From JAYGED01 sp046582565 (lineage in GTDB: Bacteria; Pseudomonadota; Alphaproteobacteria; JAAXGF01), in contig JAYGED010000286.1 in NCBI GenBank assembly GCA_046582565.1, positions 1 to 8,514 on the forward strand: a stretch of DNA of 8,514 nucleotides. The letters are read 5' to 3'. This document shows, piece after piece, positions 1-5,459 of the stretch. Every line of letters starts with the position of its first letter. Positions within the stretch are counted from its first letter, which is position 1. A program made the translations under genes and the position numbers. The notes below the pieces were generated by a model. It saw only the letters and a list, made by a program, of their open reading frames with translations, made no database searches and was not told the origin of the DNA.

Positions 1-752
1 TTGTGCTCAAGGAGCAGGGCAAGCTGGATGAGGCCGTCGCCAGCTATCACAAGGCCCTAGCCATCAAGCCCGATTACGCTGACGCGCACTACAATCTTGG
101 CATTGTGCTCAAGGAGCAGGGCAAGCTGGATGAAGCCGTCGCCAGCTATCACAAGGCCCTAGCCATTAAGCCCGATTACGCCGAGGCGCATAGCAACCTT
201 GGCGTTGTGCTCAAGGAGCAGGGCAAGCTGGATGAGGCCGTCGCCAGCTATCACAAGGCCCTAGCCATCAAGCCCGATTACGCTGACGCGCACAGCAATC
301 TTGGCAATGCGTTCAAGGCGCTGGGCAAGCTGGATGAAGCCGTCGCCAGCTATCACAAGGCCCTAGCTATCAAGCCCGATTACGCCGAGGCGCATAGCAA
401 CCTTGGCGTTGTGCTCAAGGAGCAGGGAAAGCCAGATGAGGCCGTCGCCAGCTATCACAAGGCCCTAGCCATTAAGCCCGATTACGCCGAGGCGCATAGC
501 AATCTTGGCGCTGCGCTCAAGGAGCAGGGCAAGCTGGATGAGGCCGTCGCCAGCTATCACAAGGCCCTAGCCATCAAGCCCGATTTGTCCGAGGCGTACT
601 ACGGTCTAGGAATGGTTTTGTTGATGGTGGGGCAGTATAAAAAGGGGCGCGAATACTTACGGAAAGGAAACGGCATGATTGAATTCAGAAATGACGGAAG
701 TCGTCCATTTACGATTATTGGTGGGGGGAAAAGGGAGCAAATTGATGATTAA
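1..752 (+). CDS. TPR (tetratricopeptide) repeat protein, 5' end outside window
   Basis: The reading frame is open at the left edge, so only the C-terminal 250 or so residues are visible. It consists of six 34-residue TPR units with the signature N-L-G-x-x-L-K-E-Q-G-K-L-D-E-A-V-A-S-Y, followed by HKALAIKPDYAEA. A last, more diverged unit (GMVLLMVGQYKKGREYLRKG) and a short non-repeat tail ending IDD close the protein. TPR arrays form a superhelix that binds peptides or proteins; no catalytic domain is visible in this part. The stop codon overlaps the start of the downstream oxygenase, so the two are probably co-translated. The units are nearly identical at DNA level, so the array may vary in length between strains. 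In related proteins the N-terminal part sometimes carries a glycosyltransferase or sulfotransferase domain; that cannot be judged here. The family call is secure, the role unknown. Confidence 0.93.
   Translation, partial: VLKEQGKLDEAVASYHKALAIKPDYADAHYNLGIVLKEQGKLDEAVASYHKALAIKPDYAEAHSNLGVVLKEQGKLDEAVASYHKALAIKPDYADAHSNLGNAFKALGKLDEAVASYHKALAIKPDYAEAHSNLGVVLKEQGKPDEAVASYHKALAIKPDYAEAHSNLGAALKEQGKLDEAVASYHKALAIKPDLSEAYYGLGMVLLMVGQYKKGREYLRKGNGMIEFRNDGSRPFTIIGGGKREQIDD
3..614 (+). repeat. Tandem 102-bp TPR-coding repeats (six units)
   Basis: Units begin at 3, 105, 207, 309, 411 and 513, each starting at the GTGCTCAAGGAGCAGGGC segment or a variant of it. Most of each unit is identical, including silent positions such as the rare-looking CTA in GCCCTAGCC. 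The fourth unit (309) differs at its start (GCGTTCAAGGCGCTGGGC), the fifth carries a Leu-to-Pro change (AAGCCAGATGAG), and the sixth diverges at its 3' end. Identity at silent sites points to recent duplication or gene conversion rather than selection on protein sequence alone. Confidence 0.95.
731..737 (+). promoter_or_regulatory. Ribosome binding site deciding the oxygenase start
   Basis: AAGGGAG lies seven bases upstream of the ATG at 745, inside the 3' end of the TPR gene. It favours the ATG at 745 over the in-frame ATG at 679, which would add 22 residues read from TPR-coding sequence. Confidence 0.75.
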
Positions 753-1380
753 TCGACTTACACTGAATGTCACCAAACACCCAAATTTTATCGGCTGTTG
801 GATGCTGGAAAACACGTCTCTCTGCGATGGTCTGATTGAGTTTTTCGAACGCAACAAAGGCTCTCAGAGACCTGGCGTCGTATCGGACGGAAAACGCAAC
901 ACATCAGTCAAAAATTCAACCGACCTCACTATTGTGCCGAGCGACCTGGAAGATGAAAAATTCCATGTCGTATCCACGTATATCGAGCATTTGAATGTTT
1001 GTTATTTGGATTACCTAGCACAATGGGGGTTTTTAAAAAGTTTTCTGCAGAAAGTGTATATCGGGCCGTTCAACATTCAAAAATACGATGAAGGTGGTCA
1101 TTTCGGGGCATTGCACTCAGAACGGACATCATTGGTTCACTTGCATAGAATGCTCGTGTGGATGACGTATTTGAATGATGTGCCGGATAGCGGTGAAACG
1201 GAGTTTCCGATGTTAGGATTGAAAGTCAAACCCGAAAAGGGAAAAACCCTTATTTGGCCGGCGGAATGGACGCACGCTCATTTGGGCTCGGTAGTGAAGA
1301 AAGGCAACAAGTACATCATCACGGGGTGGATGCATTTTCCGGATGATGTGCTTGCGGAATATAAGGGCATGGTAGAATAG
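745..1380 (+). CDS. 2-oxoglutarate/Fe(II)-dependent oxygenase, prolyl 4-hydroxylase type
   Basis: The 211-residue protein carries the double-stranded beta-helix signature of the P4H-like 2OG oxygenases. The metal site is H124-x-E126 (LHSER) with a distal His, most likely H179 in WTHAHLG, and K189 ten residues later (GNKYIITGW) would bind the 2OG carboxylate. Between them are YLNDV (142-146) and GETEF (150-154), typical of this family. Such enzymes hydroxylate a protein or small-molecule substrate using O2 and 2OG, releasing succinate and CO2. The acidic ligand is Glu rather than the commoner Asp, which is also found in some marine and phage members. The ATG at 745 overlaps the TPR stop (TAA at 750-752) by eight bases, so translation is probably coupled. 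The gene is visibly AT-richer than the TPR gene and the genes downstream of 2040, suggesting a different origin. The substrate is unknown; the neighbouring TPR protein is a candidate partner. Confidence 0.88.
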   Translation: MINRLTLNVTKHPNFIGCWMLENTSLCDGLIEFFERNKGSQRPGVVSDGKRNTSVKNSTDLTIVPSDLEDEKFHVVSTYIEHLNVCYLDYLAQWGFLKSFLQKVYIGPFNIQKYDEGGHFGALHSERTSLVHLHRMLVWMTYLNDVPDSGETEFPMLGLKVKPEKGKTLIWPAEWTHAHLGSVVKKGNKYIITGWMHFPDDVLAEYKGMVE

Positions 1381-1482
1381 CAAGCCTTTTAATTTGAAAT
1401 AGTCCCGTTCTGATCCGACATCGTCAATCGAAGGGTCGCGGGTTACCGGTTAAGCTATGCCCGAAAGCTGGCGACGGGGCTA

Positions 1483-1659
1483 TCAGGCGGCGTGTTTGGT
1501 TATCTTGCTTCCGTCCTTGAACGGCACTCCTTCGACGAGTTCAGCGAGTTGATTTGACACATCCAGCTTCCGCCACTTTCGTTGGGCGCTCAAGATAAGT
1601 TTGAAGGTCGTGATGAGCGATGTCTTGCGGCGGATGCCGTCGAGGGCAGGAGAGCGCCT
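1483..1659 (-). pseudogene. IS256-family (mutator-type) transposase, C-terminal remnant
   Basis: On the minus strand, about 58 codons before a TGA at 1485-1483 read SLITTFKLILSAQRKWRKLD, then NQLAELVEGVPFKDGSKI, ending HAA. This matches the C-terminal tail of IS256-family DDE transposases (…TALAMVFKLAEAAEKSWRRLDGHNQL…GVKF-DG…). A TAA at 1662-1660 closes the frame upstream, and the catalytic D-D-E region of this roughly 400-residue family is absent. It is a dead fragment, directly abutting repeat A. The terminal inverted repeats of the original element were not identified. The family assignment rests on recalled motif resemblance and is fairly secure for so short a piece. Confidence 0.75.
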
Positions 1660-1660
1660 T

Positions 1661-1745
1661 TATCTTTTCATTATTTGCGCGGCGGGTAAGCGTCTTCGAG
1701 GGTTTTGGCGGATTTTTTCGGAGGGGCCTACACCCGTTGTCTATG
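1661..1745 (-). repeat. Dispersed repeat, copy A (inverted relative to copy B at 8172)
   Basis: Read on the minus strand, this segment runs through CTCCGAAAAAATCCGCCAAA and CGCTTACCCGCCGCGCAAAT to AATGAAAAGATA. Most positions match copy B near the right end of the window (CCCCGAAAAAGTCGGGCAAA, then CGCTAACCCGCCGCGTAAAT, TATGAAAAAAATA). In one frame both read as a peptide ending LTRR-N-EK, but there is no sign of a real gene. It abuts the transposase scrap on one side. Confidence 0.7.
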
Positions 1746-1942
1746 CACAATCCGAAAACCATGGCACCCAGCCAGAAATTCCGCCGTCCGTGTACCTCAC
1801 GTGTACCTAGATGAAAATATCGTCCACTAATAATGGACCGATAACCAAGTAACCCATTGAAAACACTGGTGCCGAAGGGGAGAACTTTTGTCTCTTGCAA
1901 AGCACATGGATTTTGGTCCTCCTAACAGCTAGTCTCCCAACG
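1746..1942. other. Gap without a recognisable gene; short tandem CGTGTACCT
   Basis: No coding region is supported between repeat A and the cyclase relic. The only structure seen is an 11-bp tandem in which CGTGTACCT occurs at 1789-1797 and again at 1800-1808. No convincing promoter could be placed. Confidence 0.5.
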
Positions 1943-1950
1943 AAGGGGGA
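1943..1950 (+). promoter_or_regulatory. Strong ribosome binding site ahead of the cyclase relic
   Basis: AAGGGGGA stands six bases upstream of the ATG at 1957. It is a far better match to anti-Shine-Dalgarno than anything directly ahead of the GMC gene start at 2040. Confidence 0.65.
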
Positions 1951-1956
1951 TTAATT

Positions 1957-2007
1957 ATGGAACGTCGTTTGGCCGCGAATCTGTCCGCCGATGTGGTCGG
2001 GTACTGA
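1957..2007 (+). pseudogene. Class III adenylate/guanylate cyclase N-terminal relic (16 codons), possible leader ORF
   Basis: The reading frame from ATG 1957 to TGA 2007 encodes MERRLAANLSADVVGY. This is the hallmark N-terminus of a very common alphaproteobacterial class III nucleotide cyclase family (M/V-ERRLAAILAADVVGYSRLM…), whose catalytic domain and, often, C-terminal TPRs follow. Here a stop replaces the next codon and nothing after it resembles a cyclase, so the rest was deleted or replaced when the GMC gene arrived. The original ribosome binding site survives. The relic therefore sits as a short translated ORF ending 32 bases before the GMC start and could act as a leader. Identity as a relic is likely; a leader role is inference. 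Confidence 0.65.
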
Positions 2008-2016
2008 CCACCGGTT

Positions 2017-2043
2017 ATGGTGAATATCAGCCAACCGCTATGA
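2017..2043 (+). other. Eight-codon mini-ORF overlapping the GMC start (ATGA)
   Basis: ATG at 2017 opens eight codons (MVNISQPL), and the TGA at 2041-2043 overlaps the GMC ATG at 2040-2042 in an ATGA arrangement. Together with the upstream 16-codon frame it gives a possible chain of translational coupling for a gene with no good ribosome binding site of its own. It could equally be chance. Confidence 0.25.
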
Positions 2044-3650
2044 CCGACACCTTCGACTACATCATAATCGGCGCCGGATCTGCCGGCTGCGTCCTCGCCA
2101 ACCGGATCTCTACTGACGTAAGGATCCGTGTATGCGTCCTCGAAGCAGGACCATCGGACTGGAACCCACTCATCCACATGCCCGTGGGCTATATGAAGCT
2201 GATGAAAAACCCGACCTACAATTGGCTCTACGAGGCCGAGGCGTCGGATTGGACCGGTGGGCGGAGGGTAGAAATTCCCAGAGGTAAGGCGCTGGGGGGA
2301 TCGTCGTCGATCAATGGCTGCATATTTAACCGCGGCACGCCGGCGGATTTCGACCATTGGGCGCAAAGGGGCAACCTTGGTTGGAGCTACGCGGATGTGT
2401 TGCCCTATTTCAAGAGCCTCGAGACCTACACCGGTGAGGATCCGGATGACCGGCGTGGCCGCGACGGACCGTTGCTGGTGACACCTACCGATTGGCGCCA
2501 TCCGCTGGTCGAGGCGTTTATGGACGGGGCAGAACTCCTGGGTATCCCTAAAATTCCGGACTACAACGGCAAGACACAGGAGGGAACGTCCTATACCCAA
2601 CGAACCATTGTCGATGGACGGCGGCAAAGTGCGGCGAAGGCGTTTCTAACCCCGGTCAAACACCGACCAAATCTGGATGTCCGGACGGGCGCACACGTAA
2701 CGGATCTCGTGTTTGAAGGAAGGCGCTGTGTCGGCGTGCGCTATGTCAAGGGCGGACGCGGTGGCAAGAGTGTGGAGTTGCGTGCCGGGCGTGAGGTGCT
2801 CCTCTGCGGCGGGGTCATCAACTCGCCGCAACTCCTACAACTGGCCGGGATTGGCCACCCGGATCATCTTTCGGAGGTCGGTATCGAGACCCGCCACGCG
2901 CTGCCTGGGGTGGGGGAGAACCTCCGTGACCACTTTACGCCGCGCTTCACCGCGCGGGTCAAGAATTCCGACACGTTGAACGAGCGAGTGCATGGCTTGC
3001 GCCTGATGGCAGAAGCGGTGAAATGGGCGTTCAAACGGCCCTCGGTTCTGGGGATCGCCTCGACGGTTTGCTATGCCTTCGCGCGCTCCGACCCGGTGCT
3101 GGAGGTGAATGATCTGCAGATCACCTTTATGCCCGCGAGCTACAAGGAAGGGCATCAGAGCAAGTTGGATGAAAAACCTGGCATGACCATCGCTGCCTGG
3201 CAACAACGGCCGGACAGCATGGGCACAGTGCGGGTTCGTTCTGCCGACCCCTTCGACAAGCCGGTGATTGATGCCAACTATCTCGGCGAGGAGAGCGATC
3301 AGCGTGTCCTCTTGGCGGGGCTAAAGATGGCGCGTGAGCTTTTGCGCACCAAGCCAATGGAGCCCTATTTCGATGGTGAAATCTATCCGGGAGACGGGGT
3401 TGTGACCGATGATGAGTTACTCGATACCGCCCGCCAGCGCGGCACGACCGTTTTCCATATGATGGGCACTTGCCGGATGGGGCCGGAGGTCGACCCGACT
3501 TCGGTCGTCGACCACGAACTCTGCGTGCGTGGGATCAAGGGACTGCGCGTTGTTGATGCCTCGATAATGCCAACCATGCCGTCCGCCAATACCAACGCGG
3601 CGACTCTGATGATCGCCGAGAAAGCCGCGGCGATTATCGGGGCGGCGTAA
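2040..3650 (+). CDS. GMC-family FAD-dependent alcohol/choline dehydrogenase-like oxidoreductase
   Basis: The 536-residue product is full length for bacterial GMC oxidoreductases. The ADP-binding Rossmann motif GAGSAG is at 11-16 with the ribose-binding acid E35 (LEAG). The first GMC signature is at 81-99 (RGKALGGSSSINGCIFNRG) and the second at 257-272 (GGVINSPQLLQLAGIG). The C-terminal catalytic pair is H473 (FHMMGTCRMG) and N517 (SANTNAAT), as in choline dehydrogenase and choline oxidase. The enzyme should oxidise an alcohol to an aldehyde with FAD, passing electrons to the respiratory chain or O2. The specific substrate cannot be read: BetA-like choline, other amino-alcohols or aliphatic alcohols are possible. 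It has no signal peptide and is probably cytoplasmic or loosely membrane-associated. No Shine-Dalgarno precedes ATG 2040; translation may depend on the short ORFs upstream. Downstream is the first copy of the intergenic repeat. Confidence 0.93.
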   Translation: MTDTFDYIIIGAGSAGCVLANRISTDVRIRVCVLEAGPSDWNPLIHMPVGYMKLMKNPTYNWLYEAEASDWTGGRRVEIPRGKALGGSSSINGCIFNRGTPADFDHWAQRGNLGWSYADVLPYFKSLETYTGEDPDDRRGRDGPLLVTPTDWRHPLVEAFMDGAELLGIPKIPDYNGKTQEGTSYTQRTIVDGRRQSAAKAFLTPVKHRPNLDVRTGAHVTDLVFEGRRCVGVRYVKGGRGGKSVELRAGREVLLCGGVINSPQLLQLAGIGHPDHLSEVGIETRHALPGVGENLRDHFTPRFTARVKNSDTLNERVHGLRLMAEAVKWAFKRPSVLGIASTVCYAFARSDPVLEVNDLQITFMPASYKEGHQSKLDEKPGMTIAAWQQRPDSMGTVRVRSADPFDKPVIDANYLGEESDQRVLLAGLKMARELLRTKPMEPYFDGEIYPGDGVVTDDELLDTARQRGTTVFHMMGTCRMGPEVDPTSVVDHELCVRGIKGLRVVDASIMPTMPSANTNAATLMIAEKAAAIIGAA

Positions 3651-3712
3651 TGTTTCACACGATCAATGTCCGAATGGAGTCAACATGCGACGTTTTTTGC
3701 TACCCTGAATTT

Positions 3713-3826
3713 CGTCCGCTTTCCTACCAACACCAGACATCATCTCGCGAAAGGTCCGCTTTCCGCCCAAAAGCGGACTCTATTTGGCGGCGCTTAGAAG
3801 GTTTCTTCCTAGCCATATGCGGACAT
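3713..3826 (+). repeat. Intergenic palindromic repeat, copy 1 (degenerate)
   Basis: This is the most diverged copy of a two-part repeat. A hairpin at 3754-3778 pairs GTCCGCTTT with AAAGCGGAC across a seven-base loop. It is preceded by GTCCGCTTTCCTACC (the counterpart of GTCCGCTATGGGTC in copy 5) and followed by AGCCATATGCGGACATT. It lies between the GMC stop and the small membrane protein. Confidence 0.7.
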
Positions 3827-3892
3827 TGAGGTCGCGCTATTGGACTCAAGTGACCCCCTTCCGGAGACTGCAACCAACAACAAACACCAAAC

Positions 3893-3898
3893 GGGAGG
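3893..3898 (+). promoter_or_regulatory. Ribosome binding site of the interrupted membrane-protein gene
   Basis: GGGAGG is seven bases upstream of GTG 3906. It supports that GTG as the ancestral start even though the frame meets an amber codon 12 codons later. Confidence 0.55.
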
Positions 3899-3905
3899 CA
3901 CACGG

Positions 3906-4166
3906 GTGACAAGCAGCGTTTTCTTTCTCTACGCCGCGTTCTAGGGTGCCGCGCTTCTCGCCGTCCTTGCCTTACGCCAGCGCCTGGAGCTGCTCATGCG
4001 GGCTCATCTCGTGGCGCCGATGTTCAACAACAGTCCCAACAAAATCACGCGCATTCTTTACGGCTTCGTCGCCTGTCTGCTTGTCGTTCTGGTCGTGGAG
4101 AGCGTCCTTATCGGCATGAACTGGTTGAAGATCGAAGCGATCCTCACCAACCTCACCAGCATCTGA
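3906..4166 (+). pseudogene. Small two-helix membrane protein with an in-frame amber codon
   Basis: From GTG 3906 the frame reads (M)TSSVFFLYAAF, then TAG at 3942-3944, then GAALLAVLALRQRLELLMRA, a short polar loop around NNSPNKITR, and a second hydrophobic stretch ILYGFVACLLVVLVVESVLI, ending LTNLTSI before TGA at 4164. Codons on both sides of the TAG prefer G/C at the third position, and hydrophobicity continues across it, so the whole was once one gene of 85 or so residues with two membrane segments. A single base change explains the amber codon. An in-frame ATG at 3996 could still give a 56-residue, one-helix product, without a clear ribosome binding site. I do not recognise the family. 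Programmed readthrough is possible but less likely than decay. Confidence 0.6.
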
Positions 4167-4213
4167 GGCGGGCCCGGGCGCTGGCGATAGGGCGCTAAAG
4201 TTGATTGCCAGCG

Positions 4214-4335
4214 GTGTCTGCTTTGGGTCATTAACGGAAGTTTTTAGACCACCTCCAGAATGTCCGATTTCGGGGGTGAAGCGGAAGTAAATCACCCATC
4301 GCCATAATGTCCGCTAATAGCCAACAACGGACATT
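4214..4335 (+). repeat. Intergenic palindromic repeat, copy 2
   Basis: Both halves are present but worn: GGTGTCTGCTTTGGGTCA, then AGACCACCTCCAGAATGTCC, then TTTCGGGGGTGAAGCGGAAG, then AATGTCCGCTAATAGCCA ending ACGGACATT. Several stem positions are mismatched. It fills the gap between the membrane-protein frame and the DUF1989 gene. Confidence 0.85.
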
Positions 4336-4457
4336 CGTCGGCACCTTGGATACCTCGAATCAGGGCATCGGATGGCCACGGGTGGGATGCAGTTCTCTTG
4401 GCGGTGGAACGGTGGTACGATTTCCACGGTTTTGGAAGTCATCTGGGGAATGTTGGT

Positions 4458-4462
4458 AGGAG
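4458..4462 (+). promoter_or_regulatory. Ribosome binding site setting the DUF1989 gene start
   Basis: AGGAG, eight bases ahead of ATG 4471, makes that codon the likely start rather than the in-frame ATG at 4372. The 33 residues that the longer form would add have no family resemblance, and 4372 lies only a few dozen bases after repeat copy 2. Confidence 0.75.
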
Positions 4463-4470
4463 CAGCAGGC

Positions 4471-5073
4471 ATGGAAAGCCACGTCGTCCCGGCGGCCGAG
4501 GGCCGCGCGTTCCACGTCGGTGAGGGTGGCCGTATCCGCATCGTCACGCCCAAGGGCCGCCAAGCGGCCGATTTCTTTGCCTTTTGCGCCGGCGACGTCG
4601 GAGAGTGGCTGTCGCCCATGCACACCTGGGCCTGGTCTTTATCGGTCAAGCCCCGGCCCGGCGACACCTTGCTGAGCCGCTTTCGCCAGCCCATGCTCGA
4701 TTTCGTCGAAGACGGGGCGGGTGGCATGCACGATATGATGCTTGCGGCCTGCGACCAGGCGCGCTACGCGCAATTCGGTTTTGACGGCTACCACCGGAGC
4801 TGCTCGGAGAACCTCAAGATCGCCATGCGCGGCCTGAATCACGAGCTGCCGGTCATCCCCCAACCCATAAATTTTTTCACCAACACTCACATCGACGAGG
4901 AGGGCCGTCTGACTTCGCCGCCCAACCAGGTGCCGGCGGGCGGCTATGTCGATCTCAAGGCCCGCGCCGACCTCATCTGCGTCGTCTCATCCTGCCCCTT
5001 CGACCTTGAACGCGAGGGCTGGTCCATCAACGACCCCGGTGGCCCCACCGAACTCATCGTCGAGCTGCGCTAG
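4471..5073 (+). CDS. DUF1989 / urea carboxylase-associated family protein
   Basis: The 200-residue product matches the DUF1989 (urea carboxylase-associated, UcaA-type) fold throughout. It has GRQAADFFAF at 29-38, LSPMHT at 48-52, a VEDGAGGMHD block with D81, H87 and D88, C94, HRSCSENL with H108, C111 and N114, INFFTN at 133-138, GGYVDLKA at 157-164 and SSCPFD at 173-178. It lacks a signal peptide. Within this family, paired paralogues next to urea/guanidine carboxylase have been assigned as carboxyguanidine deiminase subunits; other members have no known activity. Only one copy is present here and no carboxylase or allophanate hydrolase is in view, so that activity cannot be transferred. The conserved His, Cys and Asp residues suggest a metal or covalent catalytic site. 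The guanidino hydrolase lies downstream on the same strand with a gap of 386 bases that contains a repeat, so the two may once have formed a tighter operon. Confidence 0.85.
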   Translation: MESHVVPAAEGRAFHVGEGGRIRIVTPKGRQAADFFAFCAGDVGEWLSPMHTWAWSLSVKPRPGDTLLSRFRQPMLDFVEDGAGGMHDMMLAACDQARYAQFGFDGYHRSCSENLKIAMRGLNHELPVIPQPINFFTNTHIDEEGRLTSPPNQVPAGGYVDLKARADLICVVSSCPFDLEREGWSINDPGGPTELIVELR

Positions 5074-5084
5074 CAGATCATTAG

Positions 5085-5120
5085 ATTAACCACCGAGATA
5101 CAGAGACACGAAGACACACG
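5085..5120 (+). repeat. Purine-rich ACCACNGAGA(C/T)ACAGAGACAC dispersed motif
   Basis: Just after the DUF1989 stop comes ATTAACCACCGAGATACAGA, continuing GACACGAAGACACACG. It resembles the 'AACCACAGAGACACAGAG' sequence found between genes in many unrelated bacterial genomes. There is one copy in this window. Its function is unknown. Confidence 0.45.
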
Positions 5121-5248
5121 ATAACCCACCGTTGACGCCGCCGTCATCGTCATTCAATGGGCTTTATCTCTGGGTGGGAACGAGTGTAACAGCGCATTCG
5201 GCAAGGTCTCTTCCGCTGGGTGTTTTTCCGTACACTTCATTCTGCACG

Positions 5249-5368
5249 ATGTCCGTTACGGGTCAAAAGCAGACCTTTTCCGACCACCCTCAGAATGTCC
5301 GCTTTCGGGGGTAAAGCGGACCTAATTCACTCATCGCCATAATGTCCGCTAATAGCCATAAGCGGACA
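5249..5368 (+). repeat. Intergenic palindromic repeat, copy 3 (most complete)
   Basis: This copy best shows the repeat's architecture. The left part is ATGTCCGTTACGGGTC, then AAAAGCAGACC and CGACCACCCTCAGA. The first hairpin is 5297-5321, a perfect nine-base stem GTCCGCTTT / AAAGCGGAC with a CGGGGGT loop. A spacer TCACTCATCGCCATAA follows, then a second hairpin 5343-5368 with an eight-base stem TGTCCGCT / AGCGGACA. In one frame it spells the spurious peptide MSVTGQKQTFSDHPQNVRF. It separates the DUF1989 and guanidino hydrolase genes. Confidence 0.92.
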
Positions 5369-5459
5369 ATAAGAATTGGGGAAGCTACGCGTCCACCAAT
5401 CGACTATCATGGGCCGACGATGTCGACTGCATAATCGGTTCAGTAACGATGAGATCACC

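Noticed and set aside
679..744. Longer start of the oxygenase at ATG 679
   Set aside because: The added 22 residues are read out of frame from the TPR gene end, and a proper ribosome binding site precedes ATG 745.
1541..1900. 119-residue minus-strand frame across the transposase scrap and repeat A
   Set aside because: It overlaps the IS256 remnant in another frame and has no domain or ribosome binding site; its shared LTRR-N-EK peptide comes from the repeat.
3754..3778. Rho-independent terminator after the GMC gene
   Set aside because: The hairpin belongs to the intergenic repeat and is not followed by a run of T.
3972..4295. 107-residue minus-strand frame opposite the membrane protein
   Set aside because: The plus strand has the coherent hydrophobic pattern and codon use; the minus frame starts inside repeat copy 2.
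4372..4470. N-terminal extension of the DUF1989 protein
   Set aside because: It lies close behind the repeat, has no family similarity, and a good AGGAG site selects ATG 4471.
5132..5314. 60-residue plus-strand frame after the DUF1989 gene
   Set aside because: Its C-terminal half is the translated repeat (GQKQTFSDHPQNVRF); no ribosome binding site or domain.
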